From positions 1 to 41,895 of the forward strand of contig CAYTSD010000011.1 of the NCBI GenBank assembly GCA_964440495.1: 41,895 bases of DNA, read 5' to 3'. The notes beneath the pieces are model-generated. The model saw nothing but the letters and a program-made list of their open reading frames with translations. It made no database searches and was not told the origin of the DNA. The DNA comes from Benthortus sp964440495. Lineage in GTDB: Archaea > Thermoproteota > Nitrososphaeria_A > Caldarchaeales > Wolframiiraptoraceae. Shown here in pieces: positions 15,356-22,822 of this stretch. The position numbers and the translations under genes were made by a program. How positions within the stretch are numbered: the first letter of the stretch is position 1; the number at the start of each line of letters is the position of its first letter.

Positions 15356-17173
15356 ATGATTCCATCCTATGGCGGACATATTCTAAAAGTCAACCTAACC
15401 TCGGGGGAAGTTAAGGTAGAGGAGACACCTGACTCACTTATCAGGGAATTTATAGGCGGGAAAGGATTCGGCGCAAAGTTTCTCTACGATCTGGTCGGCG
15501 GAGAAGTTGACCCCCTCTCCCCTGAGAATTTACTGATTATAGCTGGCGGCCCCGCAGCCGGCACGAGAATCCCCCTCACCTCACGTGTCGTCTTCAGTTT
15601 CAGGTCTCCTTTAACTAATGGTTACGCCGAGTCAACTATGGGGGGATACTTCGCTCCATGGCTTAAGTGGGCTGGATACGATGCGATACTAGTCTGGGGT
15701 AGGTCTGAGAAACCTGTCTACCTCTATGTCGACGAGAATGGAGGAGAGATTAGAGACGCTGGGTATCTATGGGGAAAGTATACGCGGGAGGTTGAGGAAA
15801 CCCTGAGGAAGGAGCTTGGAGGAAAATCCGCTGTACTCGAGATAGGGCCTGCGGGCGAGAACCTTGTAAGGTTCGCCTCTGTCTGCCACTCGGAGGCTGG
15901 GAGGCAGGCTGGGAGATGCGGGGCTGGAGCAGTCATGGGAAGTAAGCGGTTGAAGGCTATCGCGGTGATAGCTGATAGACGTGAAGTAGATGTCGCCGAC
16001 GAGAAGGCTGTCACAGAGTTCGCTAACAGTATTCTAAACCGAATCAAGAACAACCCCATCGAGACAGGCGCGGAAAACTATAGAAAATACGGAACCCCAG
16101 CCATGGTTGAGATAGCTAACAGGCTTAGATTCTTCCCAACAAGATACTGGAGCGACGTATACTTCGAGAAGCATGAGAACATCGAGCCGCAAGCCATATC
16201 AAAATACATCGTCAGAAACGCTGCATGCTGGAACTGTCCCTTCGCCTGTGGAAAAATAGTTGAGATAAAGGAGGGACCCTACGCTGGGACGAGGGTTGAG
16301 GGGCCGGAGTATGAGACGATCTTCGCCTTGGGTGGACTCTGCCTAATAGACAGTATCCCAGCCATAGCTAAGCTGAACCTCCTATGCGACCTCCTCGGAC
16401 TAGACACAATAACTATGGGGAATGTCGCGGGATTCGCTATAGAGGCCTATGGGAGAGGTGTGCTGAAGACCGATGGGAGGGAGCTTAGATACGGTGACCC
16501 AGAGTGTGTGGCCTGGCTCATCGAGGAGGTAGCCTACCGGAGAGGTGTGGGCGAGCTTCTCTCCATGGGTGTGAGGAGGTCTGCGGAAACTCTCGGACTC
16601 CGAGAGATAGCTATCGAGAGCAGGGGGCTGGAACCCCCAGCCTATGACCCGAGAAGCCTGACAGGCATGGCGCTCTCCTACGCTCTAGGTGATAGAGGAG
16701 CATGCCACCTAAGAGCAAACATGTATGCCCCAGACATCGCAGGCCAGGTTGACAGATTCAAGATAGACCGCAGGAAGGTTGAGGTCTACATCGACAACGA
16801 GAACCGCTACAACCTCTTCGACTCCATGGTTCTCTGCAGATTCGCTAGAAACGTCTACTTCTGGAAGGAGATTGAAGCCATGTGGAAGGCTCTAACAGGA
16901 ATCGATTACAGCGTAGAGAAGCTGCGGATGGTTGCGGAGAGGATACAGGCGTTGACCCGCCGCCTCAACATAAGGTTCGGACTCGGGCCAGAGGAGGATA
17001 AAATCTCCCCTAGATTCTATAAGGAGCCCGTGAAGGTGGATGACAGGGTTGTAGCGGTGGATGAAGCTGAGCTCAAGGCCGCCGTCAAGGAATACTACAG
17101 GCTTAGAGGATGGGGAGAAGATGGGAAACCATCTAAGGAGACCCTCACCCGCCTAGGAATCCCAGAAAAATAA
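15356..17173 (+). CDS. Aldehyde:ferredoxin oxidoreductase family protein (AOR 1)
   Basis: 605 residues, standard length for tungsten-pterin AOR enzymes, which oxidise aldehydes to acids with ferredoxin. The N-terminal pterin domain starts GGHILKVNLTSGE and contains FIGGKGFGAKFLYD and AGRCGAGAVMGSKRLKA. The [4Fe-4S] ligands are C291, C294 and C298 (CWNCPFACG), with the distal cysteine in SMVLCRFARN. GRGVLKTDG and SLTGMALSYALGDRGACHLRA are family motifs. A GAGGTGAGG ribosome-binding site precedes the ATG, 13 nt after the PLP enzyme, so it is the third gene of that operon. Its aldehyde is unknown. No dedicated ferredoxin partner lies next to it, unlike AOR 2. Confidence 0.92.
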   Translation: MIPSYGGHILKVNLTSGEVKVEETPDSLIREFIGGKGFGAKFLYDLVGGEVDPLSPENLLIIAGGPAAGTRIPLTSRVVFSFRSPLTNGYAESTMGGYFAPWLKWAGYDAILVWGRSEKPVYLYVDENGGEIRDAGYLWGKYTREVEETLRKELGGKSAVLEIGPAGENLVRFASVCHSEAGRQAGRCGAGAVMGSKRLKAIAVIADRREVDVADEKAVTEFANSILNRIKNNPIETGAENYRKYGTPAMVEIANRLRFFPTRYWSDVYFEKHENIEPQAISKYIVRNAACWNCPFACGKIVEIKEGPYAGTRVEGPEYETIFALGGLCLIDSIPAIAKLNLLCDLLGLDTITMGNVAGFAIEAYGRGVLKTDGRELRYGDPECVAWLIEEVAYRRGVGELLSMGVRRSAETLGLREIAIESRGLEPPAYDPRSLTGMALSYALGDRGACHLRANMYAPDIAGQVDRFKIDRRKVEVYIDNENRYNLFDSMVLCRFARNVYFWKEIEAMWKALTGIDYSVEKLRMVAERIQALTRRLNIRFGLGPEEDKISPRFYKEPVKVDDRVVAVDEAELKAAVKEYYRLRGWGEDGKPSKETLTRLGIPEK

Positions 17174-17186
17174 CCTAATTCTCCGG

Positions 17187-17543
17187 CTACTCCACCCTCA
17201 CATACCTCTTCATATGCCGTCTATACCATTCCGCTTCCCTTGGAGTGGCGAGATGTATCTGGAACGGATGATAGAGTGGAAGCCCAGCCTCCTCCTCTAT
17301 CACAGCCTTAACCCTACTCCTCGCACCAACCTTCTCAGGAACATTAGATGAGACTATGAGTATGTCTACATCGCTTCCCCCGGTCGCTCTTCCCTCAACT
17401 ATGCTGCCGAAGACGTAGACCTCGGATTCGCCGAGAACTCTCCTCGATGCATCCGCTATCCGCTTAACCCACTTCTCCCAATCCTCAGCAAGCTTCACAA
17501 TCTCCAATCTGAATCTAATTATCTCGTCAAACCCTCTCGGCAA
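17187..17543 (-). CDS. MNT-type nucleotidyltransferase (HEPN partner)
   Basis: 118 residues, minimal nucleotidyltransferase of the pol-beta superfamily. The active-site motif is VFGSIVEGRATGGSDVDILIV, that is GS followed by D-x-D. Such small MNTs pair with HEPN proteins and in studied systems inactivate the HEPN toxin by adding nucleotides to it. Its 5' end overlaps the HEPN gene by 17 nt, the usual tight pairing. The 3' end faces AOR 1 with 13 nt between stops. Confidence 0.88.
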   Translation of the reverse strand: MPRGFDEIIRFRLEIVKLAEDWEKWVKRIADASRRVLGESEVYVFGSIVEGRATGGSDVDILIVSSNVPEKVGARSRVKAVIEEEAGLPLYHPFQIHLATPREAEWYRRHMKRYVRVE

Positions 17544-17913
17544 GCTTGAAAACCTCCTTTGCCAGAGCTAGAAGAATCTCGGCATCCTCTTTTTCATAGA
17601 GTTTAGGAAGGTATCTTGTTTGAAGATAGGCATCCTCCATCTTTAGGAGAAGTTCACGATTATTTTTCACAAATTTCTCGGCATCTTCTACTCCAAGTGT
17701 TTTGAGAAGTCCGAGGAGCTGACGTATTAAATGTGTTCTCGGCATCTCACCTGTCTTCTCAAGAATCTTCGCCTTTACGTATAGCTGGGAAGCCTGCTCA
17801 GCCATGAAGCAGGAGAGGTCGTAGTCTCCCTTACTGAGATGCTCCTCAGCGGCGGCCAGCATCCTCCTCGCCCTATCCTCTAGAACCTCAATCTCTTTTC
17901 TCCGCAAATTCAT
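17527..17913 (-). CDS. HEPN-domain protein (putative toxin of MNT/HEPN pair)
   Basis: 128 residues, all-alpha. Features are the N-terminal helix with ARRMLAAAEEHLSKGDYDLSCFMAEQASQLYVKAKI, typical of HEPN domains, then PRTHLIRQLLGLL and a C-terminal DAYLQTRYLPKLYEKEDA segment like the ARY-P region of the family. The RNase RX4-6H motif of toxic HEPNs is not obvious at the C-terminus, so it may be a non-nucleolytic member. It is the first gene of the pair, translationally overlapping MNT. It is divergent from threonine synthase across about 60 AT-rich nt. Confidence 0.85.
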   Translation of the reverse strand: MNLRRKEIEVLEDRARRMLAAAEEHLSKGDYDLSCFMAEQASQLYVKAKILEKTGEMPRTHLIRQLLGLLKTLGVEDAEKFVKNNRELLLKMEDAYLQTRYLPKLYEKEDAEILLALAKEVFKLAERV

Positions 17914-17974
17914 TAGATATTCATCATAGTTTTATTAATGTTTCAAGATTTGTTACGGAGTTGGTGTAGGTGGC

Positions 17975-19222
17975 GTGGGCTTTGTAGTAGAGCTTGTTTG
18001 CTCGAGATGTGGGAGGAGATACGAGCCTTCGGAGAATCCTTTGACGTGTGAGTCGGGTGACTTGGGTAGACTTGACATATTCTATGACTATGAGGCGGTT
18101 AAGGAGAGGTTGAGTAAGAGTGTCTTGGAGGAGAGGAGGGGTGGAGGTGTCTGGCGCTATTGGGAGCTTCTACCCGTCGACCTCAGATACCGTGTGGGGT
18201 TGGAGGAGGGTGGAACCCCTCTCCTCAGAGCTGGGAGGCTTGCTGGGGAACTCGGCATCAGAGACCTCTACCTCAAGGATGAGACCCGTAACCCGACAGC
18301 CTCCTTCAAGGATAGAGCCATGGCCATAGGGGTCGCCAAAGCAGTTGAACTAGGTGAGGAGACCCTGGTCACAGCCTCAAGCGGAAACGCTGCGGCGGCG
18401 CTCTCAGCCTACTCAGCCAAAGCAGGGTTGGAGACCGTGGCGCTGGTTCCCCCCGAGGCAGGGGCTGGGAAGATCGCTCAACTCCTACTCTATGGAGCAA
18501 GGGTGTTCAGGGTCAGAGGGGTGGAGGAGGGTGTCGACCCAACCGTCAAGCTTATGCTCGAAGCCCACCGAGAGCTAGGCTGGTACCCATGCCCAAGCTT
18601 CGGCCCCTTCAACCCCTACCAGGTCGAGGGTCCTAAAACAATCTTCTATGAGGTTGTCGAGCAGCTTGGCTGGAGGCTCCCCGGCTTCCTCCTCGTCCCA
18701 ACGGGTTCCGGATGCCTGATGACTGGTTTATGGAAGGGGTGTAGAGACTTCGTGGAGCTGGGACTCGTAGACGGCTGCCCGGGCTTCGTGGTTGTTCAGC
18801 CTGAGGGGAACCAGCCCCTAGTTAAGGCAATCCGTGAGGGGAGAAGCTTCAAGGAGATTAAGCCCACACCCCATCCAAGCTCCGTGGCCTCAGGGCTCCT
18901 AGACCCCTACCCATGGGACGGCGACGGCGCGATGGAGGCTGTAGCGAAGAGCGGTGGAACAGCTGTAGCCGTCTCCGACGAGGAGATAATGTGGGCTGTA
19001 GAGGCTCTCGCAAGACTTGAGGGAATATTCGCTGAGCCGTCGGGGGCGGCTGGGCTGGCAGGCCTGAGGAAGCTTCTCCAAGAGGGCTTCATAGATAGAG
19101 GCGACACGGTTGTAGTCCTGGTGACGGGTTCAGGTCTGAAGGAGCCTGAGAAAATAACTAGACTCTACCCTGAGCCGCCCACTATTCCACCTGAAATAGA
19201 TGTGCTTAGACGCCTAGTCTAG
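17975..19222 (+). CDS. thrC: Threonine synthase
   Basis: 415 residues, fold-type II PLP enzyme converting O-phosphohomoserine to threonine. The PLP lysine is K112 in NPTASFKDRAMAIG. ASSGNAAAALSAYSAKAG follows, then VPTGSGCLMTGLWKG (phosphate cup), and EPSGAAGLAG near the C-terminus. The N-terminal zinc-ribbon-like start CSRCGRRYEP keeps one CxxC, but the second pair is reduced to a single Cys (TCES), so metal binding is doubtful. GTG start, preceded by TAGGTGG. The 3' end overlaps the convergent phosphatase gene by 9 nt. Confidence 0.92.
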   Translation: MGFVVELVCSRCGRRYEPSENPLTCESGDLGRLDIFYDYEAVKERLSKSVLEERRGGGVWRYWELLPVDLRYRVGLEEGGTPLLRAGRLAGELGIRDLYLKDETRNPTASFKDRAMAIGVAKAVELGEETLVTASSGNAAAALSAYSAKAGLETVALVPPEAGAGKIAQLLLYGARVFRVRGVEEGVDPTVKLMLEAHRELGWYPCPSFGPFNPYQVEGPKTIFYEVVEQLGWRLPGFLLVPTGSGCLMTGLWKGCRDFVELGLVDGCPGFVVVQPEGNQPLVKAIREGRSFKEIKPTPHPSSVASGLLDPYPWDGDGAMEAVAKSGGTAVAVSDEEIMWAVEALARLEGIFAEPSGAAGLAGLRKLLQEGFIDRGDTVVVLVTGSGLKEPEKITRLYPEPPTIPPEIDVLRRLV

Positions 19223-20014
19223 GTGGATTACCTCAATCGACCCATCCCTCACTATGGCCGCGGCAGGCTTAATCCCATAGTATCGGCAGGAGAATATTGT
19301 TAGCAGACGTTTCTCGAAGAGCCATCCATACCCCATATCCTGAGGCTCATGCGCGCGCAACATAATCTTCAACCCATTCCCGTCCATGAATTTCTTGAAA
19401 GCCCTCCATCCATAGAGCTTTGCGCCCCCGCCTCTCCAGCTTGGAGCAAACCATTCAATATCCTCGCTTGGGTCATTCCATACAAGTTGGAGCGCTATAG
19501 GGTTTCTCGGGTCTATCTCGCCCTTAGGCAGACCCATAATCTCCTCAACGTTCTCTAATCCTTCCGCAATCCCCCCATGAACACAGAATATTCTATCCGA
19601 GATTACTACAGCGTATGGAAGCTGGGAGAAGAGTTCCGCGAACCTACTATAGAATTCATGTCCATAGACTCTCGCAACCGTATGATAGAATCCATACCAT
19701 AGATTCATCTCACGGGACTCATGGTTCCCCCGAATCATAATTAATTCACCGCCCCAGCTCAGCTTGCTCTCGAGAAGGGTCGCGATGTTTTCTAATTGTT
19801 TGGGTCCTCTGTCGACGTAGTCTCCTAGGAAGAGTAGGTTGAGTCCTTCACGTTCTGCGACCCTGAAGGCGTTAAACGTTGTGTCAGCGTCTCCATGCGT
19901 GTCTCCTACGATGAGAAGGTCCTTCTTCTCTACCTTGATTAGCTGAGGCTCTTTGGCGAACACCCTTCTAGCATTGTCTATGAGTTGAGCGAGCTCCGAG
20001 GATGATGGTATCAT
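19214..20014 (-). CDS. PPP-family serine/threonine protein phosphatase
   Basis: 266 residues with the three PPP metal/catalytic signatures in order: GDTHG (37-41), GDYVDRG (64-70) and RGNHE (95-99), then CVHGGI and a distal LRAHEPQ. This is the PP1/PP2A-like archaeal phosphatase type, smaller than eukaryotic catalytic subunits and without an extra domain. It dephosphorylates Ser/Thr in proteins; its targets here are unknown. Start ATG at 20012-20014. Confidence 0.92.
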   Translation of the reverse strand: MIPSSSELAQLIDNARRVFAKEPQLIKVEKKDLLIVGDTHGDADTTFNAFRVAEREGLNLLFLGDYVDRGPKQLENIATLLESKLSWGGELIMIRGNHESREMNLWYGFYHTVARVYGHEFYSRFAELFSQLPYAVVISDRIFCVHGGIAEGLENVEEIMGLPKGEIDPRNPIALQLVWNDPSEDIEWFAPSWRGGGAKLYGWRAFKKFMDGNGLKIMLRAHEPQDMGYGWLFEKRLLTIFSCRYYGIKPAAAIVRDGSIEVIHLD

Positions 20015-20048
20015 TCTAGAGCCTTCTAGGGATGAGGTGATAAAATAC

Positions 20049-21308
20049 TTAGCTCCACCTGCTTGCTAGGAGTGTTAGGATTGCTGAGGTCGCGAAGGAG
20101 GGTATGCTTGCCCCAACCCATGGAAGATAGTTTGCTACATAGAAGTATACGGCTACTCCTAGAATCCATGCCGTGAGGGAGCCTGCCACAATCTTCGGAG
20201 AATCTCCATAGAACTTGTTGATGTCGATGCTTTTCCTCGTGTAATGGTAGGCGATTAGTGTTCCTAGAAGCGGGACGAATAGCCCTCCAATCATTAAGAG
20301 GAATCCCTCATACTCTTCAAGGGGGAGGGTTAATGCGAGGACTACTCCTAGAATCGTTGTCGCCGCGATGAGCTTCCACTGCCTCGTCTTCGGGGAGATG
20401 TTCTGAAGTGAGACAGCCGTTGAGTATATGTCTGCGAAGGCGTTGTCGGTCTCATCTACAAGTATCAAGACTAGGGCTAGGTTTCCGAGGAAGATTGTTG
20501 AGATTGCTGTAATTATGTCTTGGACCCCCGCTATCACCGCTATCGCTGCTCCGAGGAAGTAGAACCACGTGTTGGAGAGGGTGTAGCCTGAGAGCGTTCC
20601 AAGGAATCCTCCACGAGCCTTCTCGGCGAAGCGGTTATAGTCGGAGACGAGAGGCCACCAAGAAATAGGCATAGCGATTACAAGGTCCAACGCTAGGAGG
20701 AGAGGCATAGACCCATCTCCAGGTCTTAGAAACGCTTCAAAGGCTCCAGGCATTGTGAAGACCTGCCAAGTAATCCAAGCAGTGGTCAGGTAGACTATCC
20801 ATATCGCAGCCTTCTCAAGCCACTGTCTAACAACCACTAGGGGGCCTCCGAGGGCGAGGGCAGCGCACCACGCCGCGAAGACTAGGACCCAGAACCCCAT
20901 GGTTAGGTCTCCTAGGAAGAGGCCTGAGATGCTTGAGGCCGCTCTCCCCATTATCATGAGCTCGAAGGCAGTCCACCCCACGAGCTGGACAGCGTTTAGA
21001 ACTGTTGGGAGATAGGAGCCCCAGACCCCTAGGACGGGCCGGAGGCTGACCATCGTTGGAATCCCGTAGCGGCTTCCAACCACGCCTGCCGCCGCCAAAA
21101 GTATGCTCCCTATAACTGAGCCTGCCAGGGAGATTGCTAGGGCTTCTAGGAGTCCGAGGGAGGGGACGAGGAGGGAGCCTGCTACGAGGACTAGGAGGCC
21201 TACGCCGAGGCTTGACCAGAGAACGAAGAGGTCTATTGCTCGGAGGCTTCTCCTCTCCCTTGGAACAGGGTTGACCCCCCACTCAGGCGGAAGCCTCAGC
21301 TTCAGCAT
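20049..21308 (-). CDS. NCS1-family purine/pyrimidine (or related) permease
   Basis: 419 residues with about 12 transmembrane stretches. The soluble N-terminus WGVNPVPRERRSLRAIDLFVLWSS is typical of nucleobase:cation symporter-1 proteins (cytosine, allantoin, hydantoin, thiamine-type substrates). SRYGIPTMVSLRPVLGVWGS matches the conserved loop after helix 2, and DYNRFAEKARGGFLGTL the central NCS1 loop. Substrate is not assignable. It is the upstream neighbour of the phosphatase on the minus strand with 34 nt between them, and is divergent from heme O synthase. Confidence 0.85.
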   Translation of the reverse strand: MLKLRLPPEWGVNPVPRERRSLRAIDLFVLWSSLGVGLLVLVAGSLLVPSLGLLEALAISLAGSVIGSILLAAAGVVGSRYGIPTMVSLRPVLGVWGSYLPTVLNAVQLVGWTAFELMIMGRAASSISGLFLGDLTMGFWVLVFAAWCAALALGGPLVVVRQWLEKAAIWIVYLTTAWITWQVFTMPGAFEAFLRPGDGSMPLLLALDLVIAMPISWWPLVSDYNRFAEKARGGFLGTLSGYTLSNTWFYFLGAAIAVIAGVQDIITAISTIFLGNLALVLILVDETDNAFADIYSTAVSLQNISPKTRQWKLIAATTILGVVLALTLPLEEYEGFLLMIGGLFVPLLGTLIAYHYTRKSIDINKFYGDSPKIVAGSLTAWILGVAVYFYVANYLPWVGASIPSFATSAILTLLASRWS

Positions 21309-21387
21309 CCATCCACGGCTCGGAGCAGCTTTCCTAATAACCCATTCATAAGGAGGTTATCGTAGAAGAGATTTTTTAGAAAGGGTG

Positions 21388-22278
21388 ATGCTGGGGGAGG
21401 CAGGCTTGAGGGTTGCCGAGAGCCTTAAGCTCTACTACGAGGTCACCAAGCCTAGGGTCTGGTATCTCCTCGCATTCACGGCCTTCGGAGGCTTCATGGC
21501 CGCCTCCACACCGCCCATCAACTGGCTGAGAGCGCTCCACACGGTTGCAGCCGTCTCTCTCGCAGCAGCTGGCTCCGAGACCTTGGCAAACTATTTGGAG
21601 AGAGGGCTTGACGCGGAGATGGAGAGAACCCGCCGCCGACCCCTCCCCTCGGGAAGGCTTAAACCCCCTCGCAACGCCCTAATCTACGGATTCATTCTAA
21701 CGGTCTCAGGAGTCCTGCTCTCAGCCTTCCTAAACCTCCTCGCCCTAACCTTCATCCTGATAGGAGTCTTAGATTACCTCGTTGTCTACGTCATGCTCTC
21801 GAAGAGGAGGACGCCTCTCAACGTGATTCTTGGAAGCGCGGCGGGAGGCGCCCCAGCCCTCGTAGGCTACACCTCGGCGGCAGGCATCCTCACCCCTGAA
21901 GCATGGATTCTCGCAGCAATCGTAGTCCTCTGGATACCCAGCCACATCTGGAGCCTAGCCCTAAGATACCGTGAAGACTATCAGCGGGCAGGGGTCCCTA
22001 TGCTTCCCGTGGTCCTAGACGAGGAAAAGGCGATAAGATGTATCTCATCTACGGCAATCCTCCTTACAGCGTTCTCGATAGCGGTCTACTTCCTAAATAT
22101 AGTGAAGTACGGCCTCCTCTACCTAAGTGTTGTAACGGTTACGGGTGGGATTCTCCTCTACCTAAGCCTCCTCCTAATGATTAGGCCGAGTAAGAAGGTT
22201 GCCTGGATTCTATTCAAGTTCACGAGCCCGCATCTAGCAGCAATCTTCACGGCGATAATCCTCGAGACACTATTCTAG
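21388..22278 (+). CDS. ctaB: Heme O synthase (protoheme IX farnesyltransferase)
   Basis: About 296 residues, UbiA-superfamily prenyltransferase with 8-9 membrane helices. It begins YYEVTKPRVWYLLAFTAFGG. The first prenyl-diphosphate motif region is NYLERGLDAEMERTRRRPLPSG, where the usual N-x-x-x-D-x-x-x-D has Glu in place of the first Asp. The second is YREDYQRAGVPMLPVV, a heme O synthase hallmark, after WIPSHIWSLALR. The product feeds heme O/A for heme-copper oxidases, implying an oxygen-respiring relative. ATG 21388 follows AAAGGGTG; a GTG at 21385 is possible. The 3' end overlaps the convergent nitroreductase by 9 nt. Confidence 0.92.
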   Translation: MLGEAGLRVAESLKLYYEVTKPRVWYLLAFTAFGGFMAASTPPINWLRALHTVAAVSLAAAGSETLANYLERGLDAEMERTRRRPLPSGRLKPPRNALIYGFILTVSGVLLSAFLNLLALTFILIGVLDYLVVYVMLSKRRTPLNVILGSAAGGAPALVGYTSAAGILTPEAWILAAIVVLWIPSHIWSLALRYREDYQRAGVPMLPVVLDEEKAIRCISSTAILLTAFSIAVYFLNIVKYGLLYLSVVTVTGGILLYLSLLLMIRPSKKVAWILFKFTSPHLAAIFTAIILETLF

Positions 22279-22785
22279 GAGTCTTAGTCTTCTTCCATAG
22301 GATTCCGAGAAGGCTATCTTCTCTAGGGGGAGCCTCCGCTTCCTCCCATAGACCTTCCGTCTAGGATATCCGAAGCCGACAACAGCGGTCACCGAAAGCT
22401 CTCCAGGGATATTGAAGACCCTACGCATCTCATCCTCCCTCACACCAGTATAGATGCATGACAGCACACCATAGCTCCAGGCAGTAAGCTGCATATCCTG
22501 AATAGCTCTACCGGCATCAATCATGTGGAACCTATAGCGAGGATTCGTCAAGACTATGACCGCGAAGTCCGCTCCAGAAATCCATCTCCCAGTCGTGCTC
22601 GTCTCAGCAAGTCTCCTAAGCCCCTCCCTCTCCTCGACCAGAATAAACCTCCAGTGCTGGGAGTTTAAGCCGCTTGGAGTGAGACGCGCAGCCTCAAGAA
22701 CCCTCAACTTAACCTCATCTGGAACCTTCTTCTCACTAAACTCCCTCACCTCAAGCTTCGTTCTAATAGCCTCAAATACATCCAT
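22270..22785 (-). CDS. Nitroreductase-family flavoprotein
   Basis: 171 residues. N-terminal IRTKLEVREFSEKKVPDE and ARLTPSGLNSQHWRFILVE are the FMN-binding start of the nitroreductase family. DAGRAIQDMQLTAWSYGVLSC and GFGYPRRK are the conserved middle and C-terminal segments. It is a cytosolic FMN-dependent NAD(P)H oxidoreductase of unknown substrate; relatives include BluB-like, Frp and cofactor-tailoring enzymes. It sits just downstream (37 nt) of a radical SAM gene on the same strand and could be co-transcribed with it. Confidence 0.88.
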   Translation of the reverse strand: MDVFEAIRTKLEVREFSEKKVPDEVKLRVLEAARLTPSGLNSQHWRFILVEEREGLRRLAETSTTGRWISGADFAVIVLTNPRYRFHMIDAGRAIQDMQLTAWSYGVLSCIYTGVREDEMRRVFNIPGELSVTAVVGFGYPRRKVYGRKRRLPLEKIAFSESYGRRLRLLE

Positions 22786-22822
22786 ACAATAAAGTTCATG
22801 AAAAAGATGTTTTAAAGGATTG

